Counted from the first letter of the stretch, positions 54,631 to 63,692 are shown. The stretch is DNA of 64,000 nt from Gemmobacter aquatilis (GCF_900110025.1 NZ_FOCE01000003.1:248001-312000), one strand, 5' to 3'. Numbers and translations are program-made. The notes: generated from the letters alone by a model not told the origin.

Positions 54631-55932
54631 ATGAACCTGCTGTTTGCCAATGACCGGGCGGGGGAATACCCCGCCAGCTACTATGCGGCCACCCGCAGCG
54701 ATCTTGCCCCCTTCCCCGCGCTGGCGGGCGCGGTGCGGGCGGATGTGTGCATCGTGGGCGGCGGCTATACCGGCCTGTCTGCCGCGCTGCATCTGGCGCA
54801 GGCCGGGCGGCGCGTCGTGCTGCTGGAGGCGCATCGCGTGGGCTTTGGCGCCTCGGGGCGCAATGGCGGGCAGGTCGGGTCTGGCCAGCGGCTGGATCAG
54901 GTGGAGATGGAGAAGATCGCCGGGCGCGACAATGCCCATCGCTATTGGGCGCTGGCGGAAGAGGCCAAGGCGCTGGTGCGCGGGCTGATTGCCGATCATG
55001 CCATGCCGGTGACATGGCATCCCGGCGTGGCCCATGCCTGCTGGCATGACCGCGAGGTGCGCGACACCCATGCCTATGCCGAAAAGCTGCGCCGCGATTA
55101 TGGTTATGACCAGCTGGAGCCGCTGGACCGCGCAGGCATCCGCGCGCTGATCGGGTCTGATGCCTACAAGGGCGGCGAGATCGACTGGGGTGCCGGCCAT
55201 GTGCATCCGTTGAACTTCGCGCTGGGGCTGGCGCAGGCGGCCGCGCGGGCGGGTGTGGTGATCCATGAGGCCAGCGTGGTGGAACGGATCGCGCCGGGGG
55301 CAAAGCCCGTGGTGCATTGCGCGCAGGGCCATGTGGTGGCGGATCAGGTGATCCTGGCCTGCAACGGCTATCTGGGCGGGCTGGAACCGGCGGTGGCGGC
55401 CAAGGTGATGCCGATCAACAATTTCATCGTGGCCACCGAACCGCTGGGCGAGCGTGCGGCAGAGGTTCTGGCCAAGCCGGTGGCGGTGGCCGATACGAAA
55501 TTCGTGGTGAATTACTGGCGGCTGTCGGAGGATAACCGGCTGCTGTTCGGCGGGGGCGAAAGCTATGGCTGGCGCTTCCCCGACATTGTGAAGACTGTGC
55601 GCAAGCCGATGCTGGAGGTCTATCCGCAGTTGCGCGATGTGCGGATTGATTATGCCTGGGGCGGCACGCTGGCGATCACGATGAACCGGCTGCCCTGCTT
55701 TACCCGCGTGGCGCCCAATGTGCTGTCGGCCTCGGGCTATTCCGGCCATGGGGTGGCGATGGCGACGCTGGCGGGCAAGCTAATGGCCGAGGCGCTGCGC
55801 GGGCAAGCGGAGCGGTTCGATCTGATGGCCGCCCTGCCCCAGCCGCGGTTCCCCGGCGGGGTGGCGCTGCGCTGGCCGCTGCTGGTGCTGGCGATGACGT
55901 GGTTTTCGCTGCGCGACCGGCTGGGGGTGTGA
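54631..55932 (+). CDS. FAD-dependent oxidase, PuuB-like
   Basis: A 433-residue DAO-family flavoenzyme. The Rossmann motif DVCIVGGGYTGLSAALHLAQAG is at about 32-53, SGRNGGQVGSGQRLDQVEME follows, and the C-terminal GYSGHGVAMATLAGKLMAEAL matches gamma-glutamylputrescine oxidase PuuB. It should oxidise a gamma-glutamyl-amine made by the ligases just upstream, giving an aldehyde and hydrogen peroxide. Seven bases separate it from the second ligase. A PuuC aldehyde dehydrogenase is not in the window. Confidence 0.88.
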   Translation: MNLLFANDRAGEYPASYYAATRSDLAPFPALAGAVRADVCIVGGGYTGLSAALHLAQAGRRVVLLEAHRVGFGASGRNGGQVGSGQRLDQVEMEKIAGRDNAHRYWALAEEAKALVRGLIADHAMPVTWHPGVAHACWHDREVRDTHAYAEKLRRDYGYDQLEPLDRAGIRALIGSDAYKGGEIDWGAGHVHPLNFALGLAQAAARAGVVIHEASVVERIAPGAKPVVHCAQGHVVADQVILACNGYLGGLEPAVAAKVMPINNFIVATEPLGERAAEVLAKPVAVADTKFVVNYWRLSEDNRLLFGGGESYGWRFPDIVKTVRKPMLEVYPQLRDVRIDYAWGGTLAITMNRLPCFTRVAPNVLSASGYSGHGVAMATLAGKLMAEALRGQAERFDLMAALPQPRFPGGVALRWPLLVLAMTWFSLRDRLGV

Positions 55933-56037
55933 TCGGCGAAAAGCCCCGGCGCGACGCAATGTCATCAACTTGTTGCTGGAAAAGCGGGCAGCGGCAGCTT
56001 ACAGCTTTCCTGAACCTTGTTTTCAGGAAATCCGCAG

Positions 56038-57240
56038 ATGGCCGCCGACGGACCGATCACGCCCCCGAATGTCTATGACGCCGAACCGATCCCCGAAGCC
56101 GCACGGGCCGAGATCGACCGGCTGCTCGCCTCGGGCGACCTGTTCCGCTACACCGCCCCCGAAGGCGCCCCGGTTGCCCTGCTGGAAGCGGAGTTTGCCG
56201 AACTGCTGGGCGCGCGCTATGCGCTGGCCGTCAGCTCCTGTTCTGCCGCGCTGTTCCTGACGCTGAAGGCGCTGGATCTGCCGCGCGGGGCGAAGGTGCT
56301 GATTCCGGCCTTTACCTTTGCTGCCGTGCCTTCGGCGGTGGTTCATGCCGATTGCGAGCCGGTTCTGGTGGAGGTCGGGGCGAATTACCGGGTGGATATG
56401 GCGGATTTCGCCGCCAAACTGCCGGGCGCCGCGGCCGTGCTCATCAGCCATATGCGCGGCCACACCTCGGATATGGATGCGATCATGGCGCTGGCTGATG
56501 CGGCGGGCCTGCCGGTGGTCGAGGATGCGGCGCATAGCCTTGGCACCAAATGGCACGGGCGCAATATCGGCACGATCGGCAAGGTGGGCTGTTTCAGCTT
56601 CCAGTCCTACAAGATGATCAATGCGGGCGAAGGCGGTATCCTGATCACCGACGACCCGGAACTGGCGGCCCGCGCCGTCATCATGTCGGGCGCCTATGAG
56701 CATAACTGGAAGAAGCATCCGGGCCTGCAGAACAGCTATATGTACTGGCAGAACCGCCTGCCGCTTTACAACATGCGGATGCAGAACCTGTCGGCGGCAG
56801 TGATCCGCCCGCAACTGCCGGAGCTGGCGCGGCGCGTGGATCAGGGGCGGTTCAACCACGATCATGTTGCTGCGGCGCTGAACCAAAGCCCGTGGCTGGA
56901 TGTGCCAGCCCCCTTGGCGCCCGAAGAGCGCGCGCCGGATTCGATCCAGTTCAATCTGGTGGGTTTTGAAACCGACGCCGAGGCCCGCGCCTTTCAGGCC
57001 GAAGCCAAGCTGCGCGGCGTGTCGGTGCAGGTCTTCGGGTTGAGCGAGGACAATGCGCGCGCCTTCTGGAACTGGCAGTTTCTGGGCGAGGCGCCCGACT
57101 TGCCGCAGACCCGGGCGATGCTGATGCGCGCCTGCGACGTGCGCCTGCCGACACGGCTGACGCAGCCCGAGCTGGATTTCATCGCTGACGCGCTGGTTTC
57201 GGCGGCGGCGGCGGTGAAGGGTCACAGCACCCGCAACTGA
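56038..57240 (+). CDS. DegT/DnrJ/EryC1-family aminotransferase
   Basis: A 400-residue PLP enzyme of the sugar-aminotransferase fold: VSSCSAALFLTLKALD at 66-80, cofactor-binding VVEDAAHSLGTKW at 160-172 (D163), and the PLP lysine K192 in SFQSYKMINAGEGG. Such enzymes usually aminate nucleotide or cell-surface sugars, but no sugar genes lie nearby; a role in the adjoining amine pathway is possible. Its ATG (56038) has CAGGAAATCC upstream. The 3' end overlaps the convergent LysR gene by 19 bases. Confidence 0.88.
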   Translation: MAADGPITPPNVYDAEPIPEAARAEIDRLLASGDLFRYTAPEGAPVALLEAEFAELLGARYALAVSSCSAALFLTLKALDLPRGAKVLIPAFTFAAVPSAVVHADCEPVLVEVGANYRVDMADFAAKLPGAAAVLISHMRGHTSDMDAIMALADAAGLPVVEDAAHSLGTKWHGRNIGTIGKVGCFSFQSYKMINAGEGGILITDDPELAARAVIMSGAYEHNWKKHPGLQNSYMYWQNRLPLYNMRMQNLSAAVIRPQLPELARRVDQGRFNHDHVAAALNQSPWLDVPAPLAPEERAPDSIQFNLVGFETDAEARAFQAEAKLRGVSVQVFGLSEDNARAFWNWQFLGEAPDLPQTRAMLMRACDVRLPTRLTQPELDFIADALVSAAAAVKGHSTRN

Positions 57241-58184
57241 CCCTGCAACCATGGCCAGCGGGCGCAGGCCGGGCCGACCACCTGCGCCTGCAACAAGCCG
57301 CGCAACCGCGCGGCGATCTGTTCGGGCATGGATTGCAGCGCCCCCGCCCGCGCGCTGAGGGTGATCGAGCGTTCCAGCGTGCCGAAGGGCAAGGGCGCCA
57401 CGGCAACAGCCGTGCGGAAGCGCGCGGCGTGGTGCAAAGCCAGCGGCGGCAGGATCGTCCACCCCTGCCCGCCCGCGACCATGGCGAGGATGGCGTGATA
57501 GCTGTCGAGTTCAAACCGGGTGGACAGCGCCAGATTCTGCCCGGCCAGATGCGCGGCGATCTGGCGCCCCATGTGGTGACGGGCGGAATAGCGGATCAAC
57601 GGCAGGGCGCGCAAAGCCGCCTCGTCCGTCGGGCTGCCGGGGGGCAGGATGGCCAGAAACGGCTCGGCCAGCAGCGGATGGATTTCAAGCCCGGTTTCCG
57701 GGGGCTGCGCGGCGCCCAGATCTGCGGCCACCACCATATCCAGCGCCCGGCTTTCCAACTGATCGCGCAGCCGGTGGCTGGCCCCGGTTTCCAGCAGAAA
57801 GCGGCAGGTGCGCAGATCCTGGGCCAGCATTTCCAGAAGCGCGGGGGTCACATCGGCATCCAGATCCTCGATCACGCCCAGCCGCAACGTGGTCAGGCCC
57901 GACAGATCGGCCAGCGCCAGATCGGCCCGTGCTTCTTCGGCGGCGTGCAGGATGGTGCGGGCATGGCGCAGGAACATCGCCCCGGCGGGCGTGACGCGCA
58001 AAGGGCGGGTGGCACGATCCAGCAGCGCGGCCCCCAGCGCGGATTCCAGACCCGAAATCTGCTGGCTGACCGCCGAGACACTGGCCCGCAGTCGCCGCGC
58101 CGCAGCGGAAATCGAGCCTTCCTCGACCGTGGCGAGAAAAATCTCGATCCCCCAAAGCGTCACACGGCCCGCGGCCTCGGTCAT
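57222..58184 (-). CDS. LysR-family transcription regulator
   Basis: A 320-residue LysR regulator: N-terminal winged helix-turn-helix (LWGIEIFLATVEEGSISAAARRLRASVSAVSQQISGLESALGAALLDR) and a C-terminal substrate-binding-type domain. It runs convergently to the DegT aminotransferase and overlaps its end. Its target is not clear; LysR genes often control neighbours, here possibly the amine-metabolism genes. Confidence 0.92.
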   Translation of the reverse strand: MTEAAGRVTLWGIEIFLATVEEGSISAAARRLRASVSAVSQQISGLESALGAALLDRATRPLRVTPAGAMFLRHARTILHAAEEARADLALADLSGLTTLRLGVIEDLDADVTPALLEMLAQDLRTCRFLLETGASHRLRDQLESRALDMVVAADLGAAQPPETGLEIHPLLAEPFLAILPPGSPTDEAALRALPLIRYSARHHMGRQIAAHLAGQNLALSTRFELDSYHAILAMVAGGQGWTILPPLALHHAARFRTAVAVAPLPFGTLERSITLSARAGALQSMPEQIAARLRGLLQAQVVGPACARWPWLQGQLRVL

Positions 58185-58211
58185 CCTTCCGCCCTCGTGC
58201 CGCGTGTCAGA

Positions 58212-58769
58212 TCAGAGTTTTGACAGTTTGGATTGCAGATCGGCCAATTGCTTCTTGATCTGGTCCAACTCGCCTTGCGCCCCGGCGCTGCCCTCTTCCC
58301 GCTCCGGCCCGGTGCTGCCCCAAGTGGTGGGCAGACCACCCATCATGGTTTTCATGAAGGCTTCCTGCTGTTTGCGCATCGCCTCGAACCCCGGCATGGT
58401 CGCCATCGGGTTCGGGAAATTTGTCATGTTTTCCAGAAGCTTGGATTGCCCGTCGCGCAGCATTTCAAACGAGGCGGCCAGGAACTGCGGCACGACCGAA
58501 TGGATGCCGGTGGTGTAGCTGCGCACCAGATCGGTCAGCACATTGATCGGCAGGACGTTTTCGCCCTTGCTTTCATGTTCGGCCACGATCTGCAGCAGAT
58601 ATTGGCGGGTCAGATCATCGCCCGATTTCAGATCGACGATCTGCACCTCGCGCCCGGCGCGGATGAAGCCTGCGATGTCTTCCAGCGTCACATAGTCGCT
58701 CGTCTCGGTGTTGTAGAGACGGCGGCTTGCGTAACGTTTGATCAGCAGCGGCTTGTCGGCACTGGCCAT
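58212..58769 (-). CDS. phaR: PHB synthesis repressor PhaR
   Basis: A 185-residue polyhydroxyalkanoate repressor. The N-terminal PHB_acc_N domain reads LIKRYASRRLYNTETSDYVTLEDIAGFIRAG, followed by the accumulation-regulatory domain (RQYLLQIVAEHESKGENVLPINVLTDLVRSY), and a Met/Gln-rich C-terminal helix. It binds PHB and controls the phasin and phaC. GAGGAGGGCGCC before ATG 58769 fixes the start. It lies directly downstream of the phasin gene. Expected target sites lie at 59454 and 59482. Confidence 0.94.
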   Translation of the reverse strand: MASADKPLLIKRYASRRLYNTETSDYVTLEDIAGFIRAGREVQIVDLKSGDDLTRQYLLQIVAEHESKGENVLPINVLTDLVRSYTTGIHSVVPQFLAASFEMLRDGQSKLLENMTNFPNPMATMPGFEAMRKQQEAFMKTMMGGLPTTWGSTGPEREEGSAGAQGELDQIKKQLADLQSKLSKL

Positions 58770-58835
58770 GGCGGCGCCCTCCTCAGGTTCTTTGCGCTTG
58801 CAGAGAAGCTTAGGGCAGGCGCGTAACAAAAGGAA

Positions 58836-58869
58836 AGCAAAAAGAAAGGGCGGACCCGAAGGCCCGCCC
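58836..58869 (-). terminator. Intrinsic terminator after phasin gene
   Basis: Minus strand GGGCGGGCC-TTCG-GGTCCGCCC (one G-U pair, UUCG tetraloop; 58869-58848), then TTTCTTTTTG. It is 53 bases after the phasin stop and before phaR. Confidence 0.9.
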
Positions 58870-58921
58870 CAACGCTTCCGATCCCAGGGAGGAGGATAGG
58901 ATCAGCCGCGTTTCGTTCCGG

Positions 58922-59383
58922 TCACTTCGCAGCGGTCGCGGCGGTGGCAGCGGCTTTCTTGGCGACGCTGGTCACTTCGGCAGCGGCTTTCTTCACCACG
59001 GCCTGCGCTTCTTCCGAAGCGTCCTTGCCAGCGGCGAGCATCAGCTCGACGGTTTCCATCTGCACTTTTTTCGCGATTTCCGCGAAGGCGGCCATGTTTT
59101 CGGCAGCCATTTCAGCAGCAGCCGACGCGAAGTCGGTCAGCGACTTGGTGTATTCCGACGCATCGGTCTTGGCTTTGGCGGTTTCGCCCAGCTTGGCGAT
59201 GGTGTCTTTCGCCCATTTGGACGAGATTTCGGTCGATTTCTCGGCGGCTTCCAGAGCCACTTTCGAGAGCTTCTCGCCCATCGCGGCCTGGGTCTTGAAC
59301 GCGTTCTGGAACGCAGCAGCGTCAACCGGGAAAGCGGCCATCATGTCTTGCATTGCTTTGGCGAAGTCAGGGGTCTTGGTCAT
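58922..59383 (-). CDS. phaP: Phasin, PHB granule protein
   Basis: A 153-residue helical phasin that coats PHB granules. It is Ala/Lys/Glu-rich with long amphipathic helices (DFAKAMQDMMAAFPVDAAAFQNAFKTQAAMGEKLSKVALEAAEKSTEIS) and the Phasin_2-type pattern. The tail is Ala/Lys-rich. ATG 59383 has AGGAGCATATACC upstream. A promoter with PhaR-type sites precedes it and a strong terminator follows. phaC lies upstream on the same strand. Confidence 0.93.
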   Translation of the reverse strand: MTKTPDFAKAMQDMMAAFPVDAAAFQNAFKTQAAMGEKLSKVALEAAEKSTEISSKWAKDTIAKLGETAKAKTDASEYTKSLTDFASAAAEMAAENMAAFAEIAKKVQMETVELMLAAGKDASEEAQAVVKKAAAEVTSVAKKAAATAATAAK

Positions 59384-59443
59384 GGTATATGCTCCTAATG
59401 TCCAGGCTCTGGTGCGTTCATTCAGCCCGTTTCCTATGACCAT

Positions 59444-59472
59444 TATATAAATGCTGCAGTGCAGCAAATCAA
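59444..59472 (-). promoter_or_regulatory. Phasin promoter overlapping a PhaR site
   Basis: On the minus strand TTGATT (59472-59467), 17 bases, TATATA (59449-59444); a TATAAT two bases further (59447-59442) is an alternative. The PhaR-type site fills the spacer. Confidence 0.55.
59454..59464. promoter_or_regulatory. PhaR-type site 1, CTGC-N3-GCAG
   Basis: CTGCAGTGCAG lies inside the wider dyad TGCTGCAGTGCAGCA (59452-59466), between the phasin -35 and -10 boxes; CTGC-N3-GCAG is the PhaR recognition type reported for Rhodobacter/Paracoccus relatives. Confidence 0.7.
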
Positions 59473-59481
59473 GTGAAATTT

Positions 59482-59492
59482 CTGCGACGCAG
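59482..59492. promoter_or_regulatory. PhaR-type site 2, CTGC-N3-GCAG
   Basis: CTGCGACGCAG, 28 bases centre to centre from site 1 (nearly three helical turns), just upstream of the phasin -35 box. Confidence 0.65.
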
Positions 59493-59539
59493 CAAAACCT
59501 GAAGGCGATCCTGCTGCGCCGCGGAAAACCTGAGCCGAG

Positions 59540-61333
59540 TCAGGCGCTTGGCACAGCCGTGACATAAGTGCCGGGCGCGGGCGCCAGCACCGGGTTCGTC
59601 GAATCACCCGGAACGCGGGCCGGAACCTGCTTGCCAGAGCGCGCTTTCAGCCATTCGCCCCAGCGCGGCCACCAGCTTCCGTTGTGGAACGTGGCCCCGG
59701 CCAGCCAGTCGTCCGGCGTCGTCATCGGGGCGTCATTCGTGTAATGGCCGTATTTGTTCTTGCTGGGCGGATTGACGATCCCGGCGATATGGCCGCTTTC
59801 CGACAGGATGAAGGTCTTGTCCTTGGAGCCCATCTGCCGCACGCCGGTAAAGCTGCCCTTCCACGCCGCGATGTGGTCGGTTTCGCAGGCGATGGCGCAG
59901 ATCGGCAGCTTTACATCCGACAGGCTGACCTTGTGCCCCAGCACCGGAAAGCCGTCGCGCGCGAACTGGTCGGCCTGACACAAGCCGCGCAGATACTCCA
60001 CCGCCATACGCGCCGGAAGGTTGGTGCCGTCACCGTTCCAATAGAGCAGATCGAAGGCAGGCGGCGCCTCGCCCAGCATGTAGCTTTTGATCGCGGGCTG
60101 ATAGATCAGCTCGTTTGAGCGCAGGAAGCTGAAGGTGCGCGACATGAAGGTCTTGTCCAGCACCCCGTCCACCGCCACCTGCCGTTCGATCCCGTCCACG
60201 AAATCGTCGTTGAGGAACACCCCCACCTCGCCCTGATCGCTGAAATCGGTGAGCGTGGTGAAGAAGGTCGCGGATTTGACCGATTTGTCCCCCGCCTTTT
60301 CCAGATAGGCCAGCGTCAGGTTCAGCGTGGTGCCCGCGATGCAATAGCCGACCGCGTTGATCTGCTTTTCGCCGGTGATGCGGCGCACCTCGGCCATGGC
60401 CTGCATGTAGCCTTCGCGGACATAGTCATCCATTCCCACGTCGCGATAGCTGGCATCGGGGTTGACCCAGCTGACCACGAACAGGGTAAAGCCCTGATCG
60501 ACGATCCATTTGATCAGGCTGTTCTGCGGCTTCAGATCGAGGATGTAGAACTTGTTGATCCACGGCGGGAAGATCAGCAGCGGCGTCTGATGCACGGTGG
60601 GCGTGGTGGGGGTATACTGGATCAGCTCCAGCATCCGGTTGCGATAGACCACGGCGCCGGGCGTGGTGGCGATGTTGGTGCCGACGCGGAACGCCTCCTT
60701 GTCAGCCAGCGTCACCTGCAGATCGCCGTTATTGGCCTCGATATCGCGGACGAGGTTTTCCAGCCCCTTCACCAGACTTTCGCCATCGGTGGCCACCGCG
60801 CGTTCCAGCGCCTCGGGGTTGGTGCCCAGAAAATTGGTGGGTGAGAACATGTCGATGATCTGTTTCGAGAAGTACTCGACCCGCTTGCGGTCTGCCGCCT
60901 CCAGCCGCTCCAGCCCCGAGACGGCATTGCCCACCGCCTCGGCGTTGAACTGATATTGCTGCTTGAGATAGTTGAAGAACGGATGGGTGTCCCACAGCGG
61001 GTTGGCGAATCGCTTGTCGGCGGGGCCAGGGTCTGGCGGGGCCTTGAACTCGCCCTTGACGAGTGTCTGCTGGGCCTCGACATAGTGTTTCAGGCTCTTT
61101 CCCCAGTAGCCGATCTGGTGTTCCAGAATTTTAGAGGGGTTCTGCATCATTTCGGCCACATAAGCGGCTGCAGCCTTCAAATAGACATCCTGCGACGGCC
61201 CATTCAGCGCCGGATCGGCAGACTTGCGCTGTGTTAGCGCTGCGGTGAGGCGCTTCGACAACTCCTCGACCTTGGCCAGATTTGCGTTCAGTCGGTCCAG
61301 TCGCGCATCTGCATCCTTGGTCCCAGTTGTCAT
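59540..61333 (-). CDS. phaC: Class I PHB synthase PhaC
   Basis: A 597-residue polymerase that joins 3-hydroxybutyryl-CoA to PHB. The catalytic cysteine is C331 in the lipase-like box GYCIAGT (NAVGYCIAGTTLNL). The Asp and His partners fall in CETDHIAAW and SESGHIAG, and PPWINKFYILDL precedes the catalytic region, as in class I synthases. TAGGGGGGAAAC is the ribosome binding site for ATG 61333. It is divergent from phaZ and on the same strand as the phasin and phaR downstream. Confidence 0.96.
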   Translation of the reverse strand: MTTGTKDADARLDRLNANLAKVEELSKRLTAALTQRKSADPALNGPSQDVYLKAAAAYVAEMMQNPSKILEHQIGYWGKSLKHYVEAQQTLVKGEFKAPPDPGPADKRFANPLWDTHPFFNYLKQQYQFNAEAVGNAVSGLERLEAADRKRVEYFSKQIIDMFSPTNFLGTNPEALERAVATDGESLVKGLENLVRDIEANNGDLQVTLADKEAFRVGTNIATTPGAVVYRNRMLELIQYTPTTPTVHQTPLLIFPPWINKFYILDLKPQNSLIKWIVDQGFTLFVVSWVNPDASYRDVGMDDYVREGYMQAMAEVRRITGEKQINAVGYCIAGTTLNLTLAYLEKAGDKSVKSATFFTTLTDFSDQGEVGVFLNDDFVDGIERQVAVDGVLDKTFMSRTFSFLRSNELIYQPAIKSYMLGEAPPAFDLLYWNGDGTNLPARMAVEYLRGLCQADQFARDGFPVLGHKVSLSDVKLPICAIACETDHIAAWKGSFTGVRQMGSKDKTFILSESGHIAGIVNPPSKNKYGHYTNDAPMTTPDDWLAGATFHNGSWWPRWGEWLKARSGKQVPARVPGDSTNPVLAPAPGTYVTAVPSA

Positions 61334-61357
61334 ATTTATGTTTCCCCCCTACAGTTC

Positions 61358-61369
61358 TTGCAAGTGCAG
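61358..61369. promoter_or_regulatory. Degenerate PhaR-type half site between phaC and phaZ
   Basis: TTGC-AAGT-GCAG, one mismatch from CTGC-N4-GCAG, 25 bases ahead of the phaC start in the phaC-phaZ shared region. Weaker than the phasin sites. Confidence 0.35.
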
Positions 61370-61444
61370 CATTGCGTCTCCTCCTCCGGTGCCGGTCCGG
61401 GCTTGCGAGACAGAGTCACGGTGTCCGGCGGGCAAGGAGATGCT

Positions 61445-62782
61445 ATGAAGTATATGGCCACTTATGACCTGATGGAAACTGCCCGCAACACAAATGAGTG
61501 GTTGGGGGCGACCGCGCGGGCGCTGGCGTCCTACCCTGCCTTTTCGATGTCGATGAGCCCGCTGGTCAACCTGACCGCCGCCTGGGGCGAAGTGACGGAA
61601 CGCACGTTCGGCCGCATGGTTGCCAAGCCGGACTGGGGCATCCGCTCCATCGCCGGGGATGACGGGCAGGACCATCTGGTGGATGTGAAGCCGGTGGTCG
61701 AACGCCCGTTCGGCGATCTGATCCACTTCTCGGTGCGTCGCCGCGCGCCGATGAAGCGCAAGATCATGCTGGTCACCCCCATGTCGGGGCATTACGCCAC
61801 ATTGCTGCGCCCGACCGTGTCCAGCTTGCTGCCCGATGCCGATGTTTATGTGACAGACTGGCACAATGCCCGTGACATTCCGGTGTCGGCGGGCAAGTTC
61901 GATGTCGAGGATTACACGCTCTACCTCGTGGAGTTCATGCGCCATCTGGGGCCGGATACCCATGTGATCGCGGTGTGCCAGCCGGTGCCGCTGACACTGG
62001 CCGCCGCCGCCTATCTGGCTGCCGAAGATCCGGCCGCGCAGCCCCGGTCGCTGACGCTGATGGGCGGGCCGGTGGACCCGGACGCCGCCGCGACCGAGGT
62101 CACCGATTTCGGGCGCCGCGTCACCATGGGCCAGTTGGAACAATGGGCGATCCAGCGTGTCGGCTTCAAATACAAGGGTGCGGGGCGGCTGGTCTATCCA
62201 GGTCTGCTGCAACTGCAAAGCTTCATCTCGATGAATGGCGAACGCCATGCCAAGGCGTTCAACGATCAGATCATGCGCGTGGCGCGGGGCGAGGCGTCGG
62301 ATCACGACGCCCATAACCGCTTCTATGACGAATATCTGGCCGTGATGGACATGACCGCCGAATTCTACCTGTCCACCGTCGAGCGCATCTTCAAGAACCG
62401 CGAAATTGCGCGCAATGACTTTGTGGTGGCGGGCAAGAAGGTCGATTTCGGCGCCATCACCGATATTGCGGTGAAGATCGTCGAAGGCTCGAACGATGAT
62501 ATTTCGGCGCCGGGCCAGTGCCTTGCCGCGCTGAAGCTGCTGACCAACCTGCCTGACAGCAAGAAAGCCAGCCATCTGGAAGACGGCGCCGGCCATTATG
62601 GCATCTTTGCCGGCAAAAGCTGGCGCCTGAACATCCGCCCGCTGGTGCTGAACTTCATCGACGCGAACTCTGCCGCACCCGTTTCGGCAGCGCCCGCATC
62701 TGCCGCTCCCGCGCAACCGGCGCCTGCGGCGAAATCGCCAACGATCAAGCTGGCAACCAGCCAGGGCTCTGCCTCAGCGTAA
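61445..62782 (+). CDS. phaZ: Intracellular PHB depolymerase PhaZ
   Basis: A 445-residue intracellular depolymerase that hydrolyses PHB granules. The catalytic cysteine is C178 in VIAVCQPVPLTLAAAAYL, the position used by the Ralstonia PhaZ1 type. VTPMSGHYATLLRPT, DVYVTDWHNARDIP and HGIF-like LEDGAGHYGIFAG (catalytic His region) also match. A Pro/Ala tail ends the chain. AAGGAGATGCT before ATG 61445 fixes the start. Divergent from phaC. Confidence 0.93.
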   Translation: MKYMATYDLMETARNTNEWLGATARALASYPAFSMSMSPLVNLTAAWGEVTERTFGRMVAKPDWGIRSIAGDDGQDHLVDVKPVVERPFGDLIHFSVRRRAPMKRKIMLVTPMSGHYATLLRPTVSSLLPDADVYVTDWHNARDIPVSAGKFDVEDYTLYLVEFMRHLGPDTHVIAVCQPVPLTLAAAAYLAAEDPAAQPRSLTLMGGPVDPDAAATEVTDFGRRVTMGQLEQWAIQRVGFKYKGAGRLVYPGLLQLQSFISMNGERHAKAFNDQIMRVARGEASDHDAHNRFYDEYLAVMDMTAEFYLSTVERIFKNREIARNDFVVAGKKVDFGAITDIAVKIVEGSNDDISAPGQCLAALKLLTNLPDSKKASHLEDGAGHYGIFAGKSWRLNIRPLVLNFIDANSAAPVSAAPASAAPAQPAPAAKSPTIKLATSQGSASA

Positions 62783-63475
62783 CAGCATCGGGCCGCGCAG
62801 GAAGCGTTCCAGCGCGGCCGTCACCGCCTCGGGTTGTTCGACCGAGAGCAGGTGCCCTGCCCCCTCCAGCATCTGCAATTCGGCAAAGGGCATCAGACCG
62901 GCCACAAACTCGTGCCGCCTGCGGCTGACAAGGCTGTCTTGCGTGCCGCCCAGGATCAACGCGGGCACATTGGCGCGGCGCATGGTCTTTTGCTGATCCG
63001 GGCGGCGCTGCATCGCGCGTGACTGGCGCAGATAGACGCCCTCGCCCAGATGATCCGCCATATCGTGCAGCAGCGCCTGCACTTCGGCCCGGCGCGCGCC
63101 CATGTCGGCGGCGGGATAGTCTTCTGCCACCGCCTGAAACAGCCACCCGGCCCGTGCGGCCACCATGCGCGCCTCGCGCGCGGCGGCAACCTGCGGCGCC
63201 TCGGTCAGCGGATCGGTGGAGAGCAGCGCGATCCGTGTCACCCGGTCCATCACCCGGCGCAGGATGTCCAGCGCCACATCGCCGCCCAGCCCCTGCCCGA
63301 TCAGCGCAAACCGCGGCGGAAGCTGGGGCAGCAGGCGAAGCGACATCTCCTCAACCGTGGCGCCCGTCGGTTGCAGCAGCATGACCGGGCGGTGCTGCGA
63401 CAGATGCAGGATCTGGTGCAGGAACACCCGCGCATCGCACAGCAATCCGGGAATAAGAAGAACCGGCTCGGTCAT
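62774..63475 (-). CDS. Alpha/beta hydrolase fold protein, nucleophile-less
   Basis: A 233-residue alpha/beta hydrolase. In the nucleophile elbow, normally G-x-S-x-G, the sequence is GQGLGG (60-65), so the serine is a glycine (G62). The later acid (GGTQDSLV) and histidine (GAGHLLSVEQPEAV) are kept. It may lack hydrolase activity or use another residue. Convergent with phaZ, overlapping its stop by nine bases. Function unknown. Confidence 0.82.
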   Translation of the reverse strand: MTEPVLLIPGLLCDARVFLHQILHLSQHRPVMLLQPTGATVEEMSLRLLPQLPPRFALIGQGLGGDVALDILRRVMDRVTRIALLSTDPLTEAPQVAAAREARMVAARAGWLFQAVAEDYPAADMGARRAEVQALLHDMADHLGEGVYLRQSRAMQRRPDQQKTMRRANVPALILGGTQDSLVSRRRHEFVAGLMPFAELQMLEGAGHLLSVEQPEAVTAALERFLRGPMLLR

Positions 63476-63561
63476 GGCTGCCCCTTGTGCCCGGGCCGGT
63501 TGCTCCGGCCCGGTTTGTTACGGGCAGTCTATCCCGGCGCTGGAGGGCGGGCCAGAGCGCA

Positions 63562-63585
63562 GGGGGTGTGGCAGGGGGTGCAAAG
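63562..63585. repeat. Two adjacent GGGGGTG 12-mers
   Basis: GGGGGTGTGGCA (63562-63573) followed by GGGGGTGCAAAG (63574-63585), a 12-base tandem. Related to the 11-base pairs at 30389 and 45011. Confidence 0.45.
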
Positions 63586-63692
63586 GGGCGAATGTTTGAA
63601 ATTGAAGCGTGGTGTCGGGATTTACATCAAGATCGCCACACAACGGCTTGATCTTCAGTTAAGCCTGCACGGCCATAGCCGGGCAGATGTTG

